A stretch of DNA of 64,000 nt, from positions 1-64,000 of the forward strand of contig NZ_JAUDRH010000010.1 in assembly GCF_030381805.1 (NCBI RefSeq), written 5' to 3'. Under the pieces are notes generated by a model. That model saw only the letters and a list, made by a program, of their open reading frames with translations. It was not told the origin of the DNA and made no database searches. The translations under genes and the position numbers were made by a program. Numbering within the stretch: the stretch's first letter is position 1; the number at the start of each line of letters is the position of its first letter. Below are positions 1-9,472 of the stretch, in pieces. The DNA is from Chlorogloeopsis sp. ULAP01. Lineage in GTDB: Bacteria; Cyanobacteriota; Cyanobacteriia; Cyanobacteriales; Nostocaceae.

Positions 1-267
1 AAGACTGCGACCCCCTCACCGCTTTGCGTCTACGCCGGGAACCGCCAAGACGGGGGCTGCTTCACCGCACTGGCTCCGCAAGGGCGCACTGGCTCCTTTA
101 TGCCGGGGAACCCTTACTTTCGCTTATCCGCCTTCGGCGTCTACGCCAGTCGCTCATGGGGGAGACCCCCTGTTCTGCGCGCTGCTTCACCACCGCAATG
201 GCTCCCCCACACCCATTTTCAAGACAGGCTAAACGCCAACTAACTCCGATTACACCACTCATACAGC
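1..267. repeat. Palindromic intergenic repeat cluster
   Basis: A GC-rich stretch unlike the AT-rich spacers elsewhere in the window. It contains several short palindromes and the block 139-191, which recurs with three mismatches over 53 bp at 11176-11228. Related fragments (CTGTTCTGCGC, CTCCGCGTCTAC) appear near 50.16, 52.09 and 55.27 kb. This is a dispersed repeat family, not a gene. Short ORFs on both strands here show no protein-like features. Confidence 0.75.
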
Positions 268-294
268 ATGAATGGCTATCCATTAAGGACACTA

Positions 295-1395
295 ATGTCT
301 TTTGAAAGGCTCAATCAAATCAACGACTATCGACAGTTGGGCAACACTAATTTATATGTTTCGCCATTCTGTCTGGGTACCATGAGCTTTGGTACTGATT
401 GGGGTTGGGGAGCCGACAGAGCCGAAAGCCATAGAATGTTTAACCTCTACATCGAACGAGGGGGAAACTTTATCGATACTGCCAACCATTACACTAACGG
501 CACCAGCGAAACCTTTTTAGGAGAATTTATCGGCAATCTTCGAGATCGGTTGATCGTTGGTACCCACTACAGCATTTTCACCCAGCGCGGAGATTTCAAT
601 TCTAGTGGCGATCGCCTCAAAAACATGGTTCATTCACTAGAAACAAGCCTCAGACGCCTGCGAACTGATTATATCGACATCTACTGGATTCACCATTGGG
701 TATTTGGAACTCCAGTTGAAGATGTGATGCGGGTACTAGATCAGGTGGTGCGAACGGGTAAAATTCTTTACGTAGGCGTGTCGAATACTCCTGCCTGGAA
801 GATTGCTCAAGCAAATGCGATCGCCCAACTGCGTAGTTGGAGTCCTTTGATTGGCGTGCAAGTAGAATACAACTTAATTAACCGCATGGCAGAACGAGAC
901 ATCATTCCCATGGCGAATGATTTACACATGGGTGTTGTGGCAACCTCTCCCTTAGCTGGGGGTATCCTAACGGGAAAATACAACCAACTCGCCCTCGCCA
1001 GACAAATCTCTATTTCTGAAATCCTGGCGCAGATTGATTGCACAACTGCTCGCGCGTCATTGAATCAAGAAATTGGACGATTAAATCTGCATAACTTGGC
1101 AATTTCGCTTGAATTGATGGAAATTGCTCGTCAAATCGACCGTTCCCCGGCTCAAGTTGCTTTGAACTGGTTACTGCAACAGTCAGACATTACTAGCACT
1201 ATCCTGGGCGCTCGTAGCATTCGGCAACTTGAAGAAAACTTAGGTTCCGTGGAGTTTCAACTGGATATGACACAACTTGCTGATGTGGATGCAATTAATC
1301 CAACTGATTCAGGCATACTCTATGGTGATACCGTATACTCGGAAGTCCAAGACATCCTCTTAGAATCAGCCCGTGTTGTTGACCTAAATCAATAA
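295..1395 (+). CDS. Aldo/keto reductase family protein
   Basis: An NAD(P)H-dependent oxidoreductase-like TIM barrel of about 366 residues. The ATG at 295 is preferred over the one at 268 because AAGGA lies five bases upstream of it. Family signatures: the N-terminal strand ending in GTMSFG, FIDTANHYTNGTSE (catalytic Asp and Tyr), DIYWIHHW (active-site His) and the C-terminal stretch SPAQVALNWLL then ILGARSIRQLEENL, which binds the cofactor. Oddity: where the family normally has a catalytic Lys (typically AT-K at the end of strand 3) this protein reads VGTHYS, so the Lys looks replaced by His. Activity may therefore be altered. It stands alone. The substrate cannot be predicted; membership in the fold family is clear. 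Confidence 0.9.
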   Translation: MSFERLNQINDYRQLGNTNLYVSPFCLGTMSFGTDWGWGADRAESHRMFNLYIERGGNFIDTANHYTNGTSETFLGEFIGNLRDRLIVGTHYSIFTQRGDFNSSGDRLKNMVHSLETSLRRLRTDYIDIYWIHHWVFGTPVEDVMRVLDQVVRTGKILYVGVSNTPAWKIAQANAIAQLRSWSPLIGVQVEYNLINRMAERDIIPMANDLHMGVVATSPLAGGILTGKYNQLALARQISISEILAQIDCTTARASLNQEIGRLNLHNLAISLELMEIARQIDRSPAQVALNWLLQQSDITSTILGARSIRQLEENLGSVEFQLDMTQLADVDAINPTDSGILYGDTVYSEVQDILLESARVVDLNQ

Positions 1396-1489
1396 CAATA
1401 GCAATAAGTAGTAGACTGACTGGGCTAAAATCGTGCATTATGATTTTCTTGTGGAGCAGGTATCTTGCCTGTTCTGTGTTCCCTATTTG

Positions 1490-3028
1490 CTATTGACGCG
1501 ATAAAATTCGTTTTGTCATGTACTCCATAACCATTGGCTGGAGTGTAAAGCCGTCTGAAGTATTCTCAATTAGCGATCGCTGCCTTAAAGTTCTCAAAGC
1601 TTCTGGCAAGTTAACTCCTGAGCCAGAGAGGAAAATTTTCTCTTGCAACTGTGGAATACTCACGGGTTTACCTTTCCTTGATAGCCAACACATAATTTCT
1701 CGCTCTAAAGTTGGTAAGCGATTAAATTGTTGATCTAATAAGTTCCAAAGCTCGTCAAAAATTAAAACTCCTTGCTTCAAATATTTTAAAAATTCTGAGA
1801 GATTACCATCAAACAACTCTTGAATTCCCGCAGCCACAATCTTGAGAGCGAGAGGATTGCCTCCATAGTAATCAATCAAGGCTCTCCATTCTTCATCAGT
1901 TCCACAAAAGCTTGCCTTGGCTCTCAAAATTTCCCGCGCGGCTTCAAATTGCATCCCCTTCAATTTTAAGCAGCGTACAGGCAGAGTTTCTCCCTCTTCA
2001 GCCGCTAATCCTTCGGGTTTCTCGCGGGTTGTTAGCAGTAAGCAGCTTTGATGGTTGCTCTTTCCCATACATAGAAAGAATTGACTATAGTCTTCATATC
2101 CCTCTCGATAACAACCACTACGTTCACCACTTTGCAAAATTGACTCGGCACCATCTAAAACTAACAGCCACCGGGAGGCACGTAACCATTCTAGTAAAAG
2201 TAAAATTCCGCGATCGCAAGAACTTGGTAAATAATCACTAGGTTGGCTGCTAAGAGATTGGAAAAGAGTAACCAAAGTCTCTGCTAGGAAAGGAGCATTA
2301 TGGAGACTACGCCAAACAAGCCCCTCAAATTTGTCTTGAACCAACTCAGACAGCTTTGCTGCTAAAGCCGTTTTACCTATCCCACCCATGCCCTGAAGTA
2401 CTACTAGGCGACAATGATCTTGAACAATCCATTGCTCTAGAGTGGTTAATTCTTGATGACGTCCATAAAAAGTTGAGACATCCGGAGCATCACCCCAATC
2501 AAAATGCTGCTTTATTGGTTCTATTTTCTGTTTTTCTCTCCAGTGGGGAGGTAAATCTTCAGCGTTCTGCATACATCGTTCTAGTACTGCCTTAAAGTTT
2601 TTTTTCCCAACTCTTTCCCCTAATTCCTCAGAAAGTTGCTGCCATAAACTTGCTGCGACGTCCTTAATATGTCCTTCAGAACAGTGAGTAGTTTCAGCTA
2701 TATCTTCATACTTCCTGTCATCCCAAGCACCCTTTAAGATATCTCTTTGCAAACTATTCAAAGTCTTGCCTTGCTTTGCTGAAATTATCGATTCGGCAAA
2801 TTTTAATGCTGGAGAACTATAAATAACCTCAGCAATGTCTTCATATTTATAATCTTCCCAAGCATTCTTCAACATTTGCCTTTGTAAAATGTTCAAAGGT
2901 TTGCCCTGTATAGCTAAGGTTGCTGACTCAACAAGAATTAAATCCTGATCTGGTTGGTGTGGGCGATTTTTGTTGAGTGAATTTTGCTGAACATACATAA
3001 ATCCAAAGCTTTGATTAAGATTGAACAC
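1490..3028 (-). CDS. NB-ARC (STAND) ATPase with N-terminal duplicated helical motif
   Basis: A 512-residue protein. The first ~150 residues hold a repeated element: LQRQMLKNAWEDYKYEDIAE near 49-67 and LQRDILKGAWDDRKYEDIAE near 93-112. Each resembles the HTH-like N-terminal module of cyanobacterial STAND proteins; only the second copy continues into HIKDVAASLWQQLSE. The NB-ARC domain follows: FYGR near 187, P-loop GMGGIGKT 213-220, Walker B LLVLDG 288-293, LLLTTR, then GGNPLAL (the GLPL-type motif) and a winged-helix stretch. The protein ends there: no WD40, TPR or effector domain is present, although cyanobacterial relatives often carry one. STAND proteins act as ATP-driven molecular switches; this one would need a partner or signal by itself. 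Start is uncertain: GTG at 3028 or ATG at 2998. Confidence 0.85.
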   Translation of the reverse strand: MFNLNQSFGFMYVQQNSLNKNRPHQPDQDLILVESATLAIQGKPLNILQRQMLKNAWEDYKYEDIAEVIYSSPALKFAESIISAKQGKTLNSLQRDILKGAWDDRKYEDIAETTHCSEGHIKDVAASLWQQLSEELGERVGKKNFKAVLERCMQNAEDLPPHWREKQKIEPIKQHFDWGDAPDVSTFYGRHQELTTLEQWIVQDHCRLVVLQGMGGIGKTALAAKLSELVQDKFEGLVWRSLHNAPFLAETLVTLFQSLSSQPSDYLPSSCDRGILLLLEWLRASRWLLVLDGAESILQSGERSGCYREGYEDYSQFFLCMGKSNHQSCLLLTTREKPEGLAAEEGETLPVRCLKLKGMQFEAAREILRAKASFCGTDEEWRALIDYYGGNPLALKIVAAGIQELFDGNLSEFLKYLKQGVLIFDELWNLLDQQFNRLPTLEREIMCWLSRKGKPVSIPQLQEKIFLSGSGVNLPEALRTLRQRSLIENTSDGFTLQPMVMEYMTKRILSRQ

Positions 3029-4231
3029 ATATTATTTTTTAAATAGCGGTCAAGAGCACTATTTGAACTGGATATGCTGTAATAGTTAGTGACCAAACTC
3101 AAAAAGGTCAGGAATTAGTAACTGTTCCAGGTTGAAATTTTAGATAGCAGTGTCAATAAAGCGAAAAGAGATTGCTATAGTTTTTGTATTACACCTTTGA
3201 CTTTTTGACTTTGAATGTACGAGTAAGTAGAACGGCGTAAATAATTAAAGGTTTGTAGTGGGGACTTTAGTCCTCTAATCAGGACTGAAGTCCTTGCTAA
3301 GAACTTGATTCAAGCATTTTTTACATTACTTTACATAGCTTGATTTTTTCAAGTCGTTCTAGTTAGTGTCAAATTAGCAAAGGTTGTTTGATTTATATTC
3401 TGTTACTCTGGGGTGAGAGATACTGTAGGGTGTCTACAGAATTAAAACAGTGTCATGCAAATGCTCTTGTTAAGACAATACGTCAAAACAATGGTACAGA
3501 TTATTCTCTAACGGAAATGATAAAAGAACTTGAGTAGCAGTCTTAAATCATTTGTGAAAAAATACCAAGGCTATGCTTGCAACTAAGTACAAGATGCTCA
3601 ATCCTGGATACAAATGCCAAGCAAATTTATTGACAACAGCCCAGAAACTGCGAAAATCAACGCACAAGTTTCGGTCAAAATGTCAATAGAGGGTTATATA
3701 CAAAATGTACTTGGTCGATACTTATACTATTTCCCTACAAAGATGCACTGGTGGAGGCAAAGACAGATTTTGTTTATGTCACCCAATCTTCTAGACTGAG
3801 GATGGATAAAGCGCAAAGTCATAGAGAAGCAGAAAAAAGCTTTTTAAAACAAAGATTTTAGGGTTTAAAGTTTGTTTCTAAAGGAATCCAAGGTGTCTAC
3901 AGCCACAATTTCATCTAGAGGTCGTTGAATCGCTCAAAACCAACTTAGCCAATTTTAGGAAGAATTGCAGTAAAAGATATTATAACAACCTTAAATCCTA
4001 AATTGAATCGAATCTCCTTTAAGTAGCAGCAGTTATTTCTAGTTCTTTCTTAATATTGAGACTAGAAGTAAAAATTTTATTGTCTAGACTTAAGATTAAA
4101 TACTTATCAAAGACATTTCTCAGAGATTCTTGCTATGTTTTTTACTTTCTTTACGATATTCTTGCGATTGACAGTGAATGACTTTGCCAAAACCAAATAA
4201 TAGTCCTTGTTTTGAGTATATCTGCTCCAAT
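3029..4231. other. 1.2-kb spacer with possible decayed coding fragments
   Basis: No intact gene is visible. Apart from the hairpin at 3262-3293, two stretches read as protein-like but are broken. One is a minus-stop frame ending at 3537 whose last 35 codons (from GTG 3430) are plausible. The other is 3600-3860, where protein-like sequence continues through changes of frame (61-codon ORF 3614-3799, then another frame to a stop at about 3860). I do not recognise either. They may be remnants of one degraded gene, but this is weak. Confidence 0.3.
3262..3293. repeat. Hairpin repeat (GGACTTTAGTCCT family)
   Basis: Two 13-bp arms, GGACTTTAGTCCT and AGGACTGAAGTCC, pair with one mismatch around the loop CTAATC. 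Each arm is also nearly self-palindromic. Sequences of this kind are common dispersed hairpins in Nostocales genomes. It is not followed by a T tract, so it is called a repeat, not a terminator. Confidence 0.6.
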
Positions 4232-5074
4232 TTAAGAAACTTTTTGATCTAGAACCCGATTTAATTTACCACTGCTATAACCTTCTAAATCTAGAGTGAT
4301 ATACATAAAACCAAACTCTTGAAATGTAGACACTATTGTTTGTAAATTTGTAGTCAACACAAAATCTTTAATTTGTTCTGGCGGCAGTTCAATCCGGGCT
4401 GTATCACCTTCCGATCGTACGCGCAAATTCTGCCAACCCAATTTACGCAAGTAAATTTCTGCTCTGCCCACACGCTGTAATTTGGCAACAGTAATTTCTT
4501 CTCCATAGGGAAAACGGGAACTCAGACAAGGTTGTGCGGGTTTATTCCACCAAGATAAACCCAGTTGCACAGAAAGCTCGCGAACTTCCATTTTGGTAAT
4601 GCCAACTTCTGCTAAAGGCGATCGCGCACCTCTTTCTTTTGCTGCCTGAATTCCGGGACGATAGTCGTGCAAATCATCAGCATTGACGCCATCTACCACA
4701 TAGGGGTAGCCTAACTTCTGCGCTAAGGGTTTGAGAGTATCGTGCAATTCACTCTTACAGAAATAACAACGGTTGACAGGGTTAGAGGTGTAATTGGGAT
4801 TTTCCATTTCGTGCGTCTCAATAATTTGATGAGGAATCCCAATTGTTGCTGCTTGCAAGGAAGCATCTTCCAGTTCTTCCGGTAACAGACTTGGTGAAAC
4901 AGCTGTCACAGCCAAAGCGCGATCGCCCAACACATCATAAGCAATTTTGGCAACCAAAGTGCTATCCACACCACCAGAATAAGCAATAAGAGCCTGCTCC
5001 ATTTCTGCAAATATGGCTTTAAGTTGCTTAAGTTTTTCTGTCAACATATTTTCCCATCCAGCCAAATCTTGCAC
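4232..5074 (-). CDS. larE: LarE-type ATP-dependent sacrificial sulfur transferase
   Basis: A PP-loop ATP pyrophosphatase of 280 residues. LarE adenylates and thiolates the nicotinic-acid-derived pincer cofactor of lactate racemase; in the classic enzyme the sulfur comes from a conserved cysteine. Seen here: the PP-loop SGGVDS at 33-38, RCYFCK with Cys103 and Cys106, DGVNADDLHDYRPG, and QPCLSSRFPYG with Cys183 at the position of the sulfur-donating cysteine. The three cysteines might instead support the cluster-bound variant of LarE chemistry; this is inference. No larB, larC or racemase gene is nearby, so its client is unknown. ATG at 5074 or 5047 could be the start. The upstream spacer has short tandem ATTGATC-like and CTCCTTGTC-like repeats. 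Confidence 0.85.
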   Translation of the reverse strand: MQDLAGWENMLTEKLKQLKAIFAEMEQALIAYSGGVDSTLVAKIAYDVLGDRALAVTAVSPSLLPEELEDASLQAATIGIPHQIIETHEMENPNYTSNPVNRCYFCKSELHDTLKPLAQKLGYPYVVDGVNADDLHDYRPGIQAAKERGARSPLAEVGITKMEVRELSVQLGLSWWNKPAQPCLSSRFPYGEEITVAKLQRVGRAEIYLRKLGWQNLRVRSEGDTARIELPPEQIKDFVLTTNLQTIVSTFQEFGFMYITLDLEGYSSGKLNRVLDQKVS

Positions 5075-5350
5075 CCTAACAAATTAAATTTTAGTGGTTA
5101 GTCATTGATCATTGATCATTTGTCATTGGTTATTAATTATTCTCCTTGTCTCCTTGTCCCCGTTGCCCCTTGTCTTCCCTTCTGCCATCTGCGCTCTGCC
5201 TTATTTTCAAGCTAGATACCCTCTTCAAAAATTTGTGGTTGATTGACTTTTTTGCTGGATTACTTTGTCCTAGTGTTACATAAAAGATTGCGAGATTGAT
5301 GGTACTTTATATTTGCACTCTCCTCCTTGAGCCCAATCGCAATACAAGCT

Positions 5351-5989
5351 ATGACACTCAATTTATATTTACTGCGACATGGAGAAACTACTTTTAGTCA
5401 AAGTGGTAATTTCTGCGGTGAAACTGATGCGGAATTGACAACAGAAGGGATGCAGATGGCAGAGAGTTTTGCTGGTGTTTATCAAAAATTGAAGTGGCAA
5501 GCAGTTTATGTTAGCCCGATGAAGCGCACAATTGCAACTGCCAAGCCATTTTGTGATGCTATCGGTATGGATATGCAGTTGCGTGATGGACTTAGAGAAG
5601 GTAGTTACGGCTGTTGGGAAACTAAGAGTAAATCGTTTGCCCAAGAGAATTACGCCCAAAACTATATCAAATGGTTGACAGAACCCGCTTGGAATGCACC
5701 ACTAGGTGGAGAAACTGCGGTAGATATTGCTAACCGTTCTATGCCTGTAATTGCTGAAATTCAAGAAAAACATCCCCAAGGTAATGTTTTAGTAGTTTCC
5801 CATAAAGCCACGATTCGGATTATGCTTTGCAGTTTACTGGGAATTGATTTAGGACGCTATCGCTATCGGGTGAATATTTTGGTCGCGTCGGTAAGTATGG
5901 TGAAATTTGACGTTAACGGCCCAAAGTTAGAAATATTAGGCGATCGCCATCATATACCCGATCATCTTCGCTCTCGTCCGGGAACATAA
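5351..5989 (+). CDS. Histidine phosphatase (phosphoglycerate mutase-like)
   Basis: About 212 residues. The catalytic RHG motif is in LYLLRHGETTFSQSG near the N terminus, with YVSPMKRTIATA, the acid-base region LREGSYGCWE and the second His in VVSHKATIRIMLCSLLG. This is the branch of the histidine phosphatase superfamily that contains PGM-like, CobC-like and sugar-phosphate phosphatases. The substrate cannot be read from sequence. The frame opens with a TTG at 5327, but the ATG at 5351 immediately precedes the conserved first strand and is preferred. The 3' end overlaps no other credible gene. It lies convergent to the RND transporter gene. Confidence 0.88.
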   Translation: MTLNLYLLRHGETTFSQSGNFCGETDAELTTEGMQMAESFAGVYQKLKWQAVYVSPMKRTIATAKPFCDAIGMDMQLRDGLREGSYGCWETKSKSFAQENYAQNYIKWLTEPAWNAPLGGETAVDIANRSMPVIAEIQEKHPQGNVLVVSHKATIRIMLCSLLGIDLGRYRYRVNILVASVSMVKFDVNGPKLEILGDRHHIPDHLRSRPGT

Positions 5990-6140
5990 TGTTCTGCTTC
6001 TGAGTTACCTCCAGATATCGCTCCCTAGCTGTTAAAGTCCGATCCAATATCTTTTGAATGTGGCGTAATGGTATCCTGGCATTCTGCTTAAGGGATAAAT
6101 CAACAGGAGCAGTATGTCTCAACCCTCTGCCTTCTTCGCC

Positions 6141-9100
6141 TCAAATCCTCACCTTGCCATTGCTATTAACACTTGCCGCCACTATTTGAGTGCGCTTTGA
6201 TGCGTTGCCACCAGATAGATCGCGTAATAATCCCATTAGTGCAGGCACTACCGTTGGTGTCAGGATGGTGGAAAATGCCAAACCACCCGTAAGTACAATA
6301 CCTAAACCTTGATATAGTTCAGAACCTTGACCTGGTAAGATTGCCAAGGGCAACATCCCCAAAACGCTGGTGCCGGCTGACATGAAAATCGCACGCAGGC
6401 GGTCATTGGTGGCGTTGTACAATGAACTATCAAATTCTTCTCCTGCTTCTTGGAGTTGTAAGGCACGGTCAACAAGTAGAATTGCGTTATTGACAACAAC
6501 ACCAGTAAGAATTACAAATCCTAGTGCTGTAATCATATCCAGAGGCACGTTCATGCCCAGAATGCGATTGGCAAGCACCAAACTCAAAAGAGCGCCGCTC
6601 ATCCCCATTGGTAATGTTGCCATAATCACCACTGGGTAGAGAAATGATTTATAAAGTGCAACCAACAGCAGATAAGTAACTAACACCGAGAGTATAAAAG
6701 CTGTAGCTAATTGCGAAACTGTAGTTGCCAATTGATCGGCTGAACCAGACAATTCTAAGCGATCGCCCCCAGACAAGCTAGCACGCAGGGGAGCCAGAAT
6801 TTCATTTTCGGTACGTTCTACCAGGGTTGCCAAAGGTGCATCCGGTGCCAGGGAAGCGGTAAGAGAGATTGACCGCTCTAAATTTATATGATTAATAACA
6901 TCTGCTCCAGTAGTTTCACGTACTTCTGCTACGTCTTGTAGCTGTACTTGCCTTCCCTGGCTATACAACGGTAGTTGACGCAATTGTTCGGGCGTTTCCA
7001 CAAAGGTATTTTTTAATTCTACAGAAACATCCAGTGGCTCTTTACCATCAATGTAATCGGAGGCAATACGTCCACCTAGTGCCGCTTCTACCATTTCGCC
7101 TATTTCTGCTTCTGAAAGTCCAACTTCCGCAAGACGTTCTCGAATAGGAATTACTTGCAGTTCTCCTGTTCCCATAACAAAGTTAGAACGGACACTACGC
7201 ACACCAGGTAAAGCCCGGATCTTGTCAGAAATTTCCTTCTCTAACTTGCTCAACTCATCCAAATTTGCTCCAATGATATCAACCTCAAACTCCTTACCCG
7301 GATCGCGGAAGATAGAGACGCGGGTTGGTATGATGAATCGATAGCCAGCAAAATCATTGCTCTTAGCTCGCATCTTGTCCACCATATCAGCAAGTCCTTT
7401 GGTGGTAGCAAATTCTGGTTTAAGAATTGTAGCAACGCCACGAAGCGCCCCCGGACGGTCAATATACATAATGCGATCAACTTCAGGCTGCGATCGCAAA
7501 AATGCCTGTAGTGGTTCTGACTGGCGTATGGCTTCGGGAATGCTAGTACCAGGTAAGGGTTCTGCCCGCCACTGCACAAGATTGCGGTTGCCTTCTGGTA
7601 AATAGTCAGCAGGAGGCAGAAGGAATATACTGATAAAAAGTAAAGCAATAGGTATCGAAAGAATCAAGAGCCTGCGCCCTACTCGCTTGCGCCCTAGCGA
7701 CCAACTCACAGTAGCAGCAAGCAGATTTTCCAATTTACCTTGAAAATACCGAAATGTAGCAGAAGATCTCGCAACAGCACGTTCTAACCAGTTACCACCT
7801 CGATAATTTCCTCCTTGTAGCATTTGCATCGCTTCCGATTGCTTCAGGAAAAGTCCAGATAGCATCGGTACTAAAGTCAATGCCGCAAATAGTGAGAACA
7901 GCGAAGATGCAGAAAGAGCGATCGCCATATCTGCATACAACTGTCCTGCTTCTCCCGTCACCATAATCAAGGGTACAAACACCACTACGTTTGTCAGCGT
8001 CGAACCCAACATTGCCCCCCAGACTTCCTGAGTACCCTCAATTGCGGCATTTAAGGCACTTTTTCCCTGCTGCATATGGGTAAAAATATTTTCAATTACC
8101 ACAATGGCGTTATCTACCACCATCCCCACAGCAAACGCCAACCCCGCCAAACTAATGATGTTTAGTGTTCTGCCTAACGCCGCCATCACTATAAACACCA
8201 TAACTAGCGTTGTGGGAATCGTCAGCGCCACAACTGCCACCGTCTGCATCGAACCGAGAAACAAAATTAAAACAATTGTTGCCAACAGCGCTCCAGTCAC
8301 TAAGTTTCCTTGCACGAAGGATACCGACTGGTTAATATATTCGCTTTCGTCATAGTTGTAAGCAAAGCGAATGCCCTCATTACGCTGATCAAAATCAGCT
8401 TGCAGTTCGGTAATTGCGGCTCGGATCCCCTTTGCTACTTCCGGCACATTCGCTCCAATTTGACGAATCACGCCCACAGCAACCGCAGGTGTACCATTAA
8501 ACATGAGGGCGCTGTCTTGCGGTTTGCGCCCCATTGTCACTTCTGCCACATCTCGCAGATACACAGTCCCACCCTCATCCTTCCTGAGGATAAATCCTTC
8601 AATTTGCTTGATGTCTTGCGATCGGCTTACCGTCCGTACTCGATATTCGCGCCGCCCCAAAATTAAAGGCCCACCCCTAATGTCACGGTTATTTTCCCGT
8701 AAGACTCGTACCACATCTCCAATGGTGAGATTACGATCAGAAAGAGCTTTCGGATCAATTCTGACTTCAACTTCTCGTTGTTGTCCACCCACAACCAGAA
8801 ACTGTCCCACACCTGCCACCCGCCGCAAACGCGGTACTACAACCTCTTCTGCCAAATCTCGATAACGATTCGGATCGGCTTGGAAGTTGTCTTTGGTGGC
8901 AAAGGGAATCCACATCATCGGCGCACTATTACCGCCTACCAGTTCTACATCAGACTCTTGAGCTTCCTCTGGCAAACTCGGCACTTGCTGCAAACGATTG
9001 ATTACATCCAATAAACGGCTTTCTAAATTTACACCGTCGGCAAATTCCAAAGTAATATTGCTGCGTCCGTTACGTGAAGTACTGGTAATTTCCTGCACAC

Positions 9101-9326
9101 CCAACACTTCTTCCATTCGTTCTTCAATTGGACGGGTAATTAAGTCTTCCACTTCTGTTGGACTTGCACCAGGGTAGGGAGTAGTGATAGTAATTTCCGG
9201 GCGATCGCCTCCTGGTTGCAATTCCAAGGGCATCCTTAACAGCGAGAAAATACCCAATAGAGCTAGCAAGCAAAATAAAACAAATGTGCCGTGCCGCCAG
9301 CGAACAGCAGTTTGGATGAAATTCAT
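6141..9326 (-). CDS. RND-family efflux transporter (AcrB/HAE type)
   Basis: A proton-driven inner-membrane pump of 1061 residues, a normal length for the family. TM1 lies at residues 12-30, followed by the two large periplasmic loops and the two sets of membrane helices. Typical motifs include PGASPTEVEDLITRPIEE near the N terminus and VDNAIVVIENIF in TM4, where the second Asp of the AcrB pair is Asn, as in many non-AcrB RND pumps. TM10 has VVVNNAILLVDRA. It is downstream of the adaptor gene (gap 146 bp) and almost certainly shares its transcript. No outer-membrane TolC gene or regulator is adjacent. Drugs or hydrophobic compounds are likelier substrates than metals, since no metal-pump signatures were seen. 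Confidence 0.95.
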   Translation of the reverse strand: MNFIQTAVRWRHGTFVLFCLLALLGIFSLLRMPLELQPGGDRPEITITTPYPGASPTEVEDLITRPIEERMEEVLGVQEITSTSRNGRSNITLEFADGVNLESRLLDVINRLQQVPSLPEEAQESDVELVGGNSAPMMWIPFATKDNFQADPNRYRDLAEEVVVPRLRRVAGVGQFLVVGGQQREVEVRIDPKALSDRNLTIGDVVRVLRENNRDIRGGPLILGRREYRVRTVSRSQDIKQIEGFILRKDEGGTVYLRDVAEVTMGRKPQDSALMFNGTPAVAVGVIRQIGANVPEVAKGIRAAITELQADFDQRNEGIRFAYNYDESEYINQSVSFVQGNLVTGALLATIVLILFLGSMQTVAVVALTIPTTLVMVFIVMAALGRTLNIISLAGLAFAVGMVVDNAIVVIENIFTHMQQGKSALNAAIEGTQEVWGAMLGSTLTNVVVFVPLIMVTGEAGQLYADMAIALSASSLFSLFAALTLVPMLSGLFLKQSEAMQMLQGGNYRGGNWLERAVARSSATFRYFQGKLENLLAATVSWSLGRKRVGRRLLILSIPIALLFISIFLLPPADYLPEGNRNLVQWRAEPLPGTSIPEAIRQSEPLQAFLRSQPEVDRIMYIDRPGALRGVATILKPEFATTKGLADMVDKMRAKSNDFAGYRFIIPTRVSIFRDPGKEFEVDIIGANLDELSKLEKEISDKIRALPGVRSVRSNFVMGTGELQVIPIRERLAEVGLSEAEIGEMVEAALGGRIASDYIDGKEPLDVSVELKNTFVETPEQLRQLPLYSQGRQVQLQDVAEVRETTGADVINHINLERSISLTASLAPDAPLATLVERTENEILAPLRASLSGGDRLELSGSADQLATTVSQLATAFILSVLVTYLLLVALYKSFLYPVVIMATLPMGMSGALLSLVLANRILGMNVPLDMITALGFVILTGVVVNNAILLVDRALQLQEAGEEFDSSLYNATNDRLRAIFMSAGTSVLGMLPLAILPGQGSELYQGLGIVLTGGLAFSTILTPTVVPALMGLLRDLSGGNASKRTQIVAASVNSNGKVRI

Positions 9327-9472
9327 AATAATTTGTCGTGTAAAATAAATTATCTATTTAGGCAAGGAAATAGGGAACGGGGAACAGGTGACAGAGAAGA
9401 GGGAAACAAACAAAACTCTGCGTTCCTCTGCGTTATCCTCAGCGCTCCTCTGCGTTTGAATCATTGAAATGT

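Noticed and set aside
5913..6122. 69-codon minus-strand frame
   Set aside because: TTG start, antisense overlap with the phosphatase 3' end, no ribosome site and no recognisable domain.
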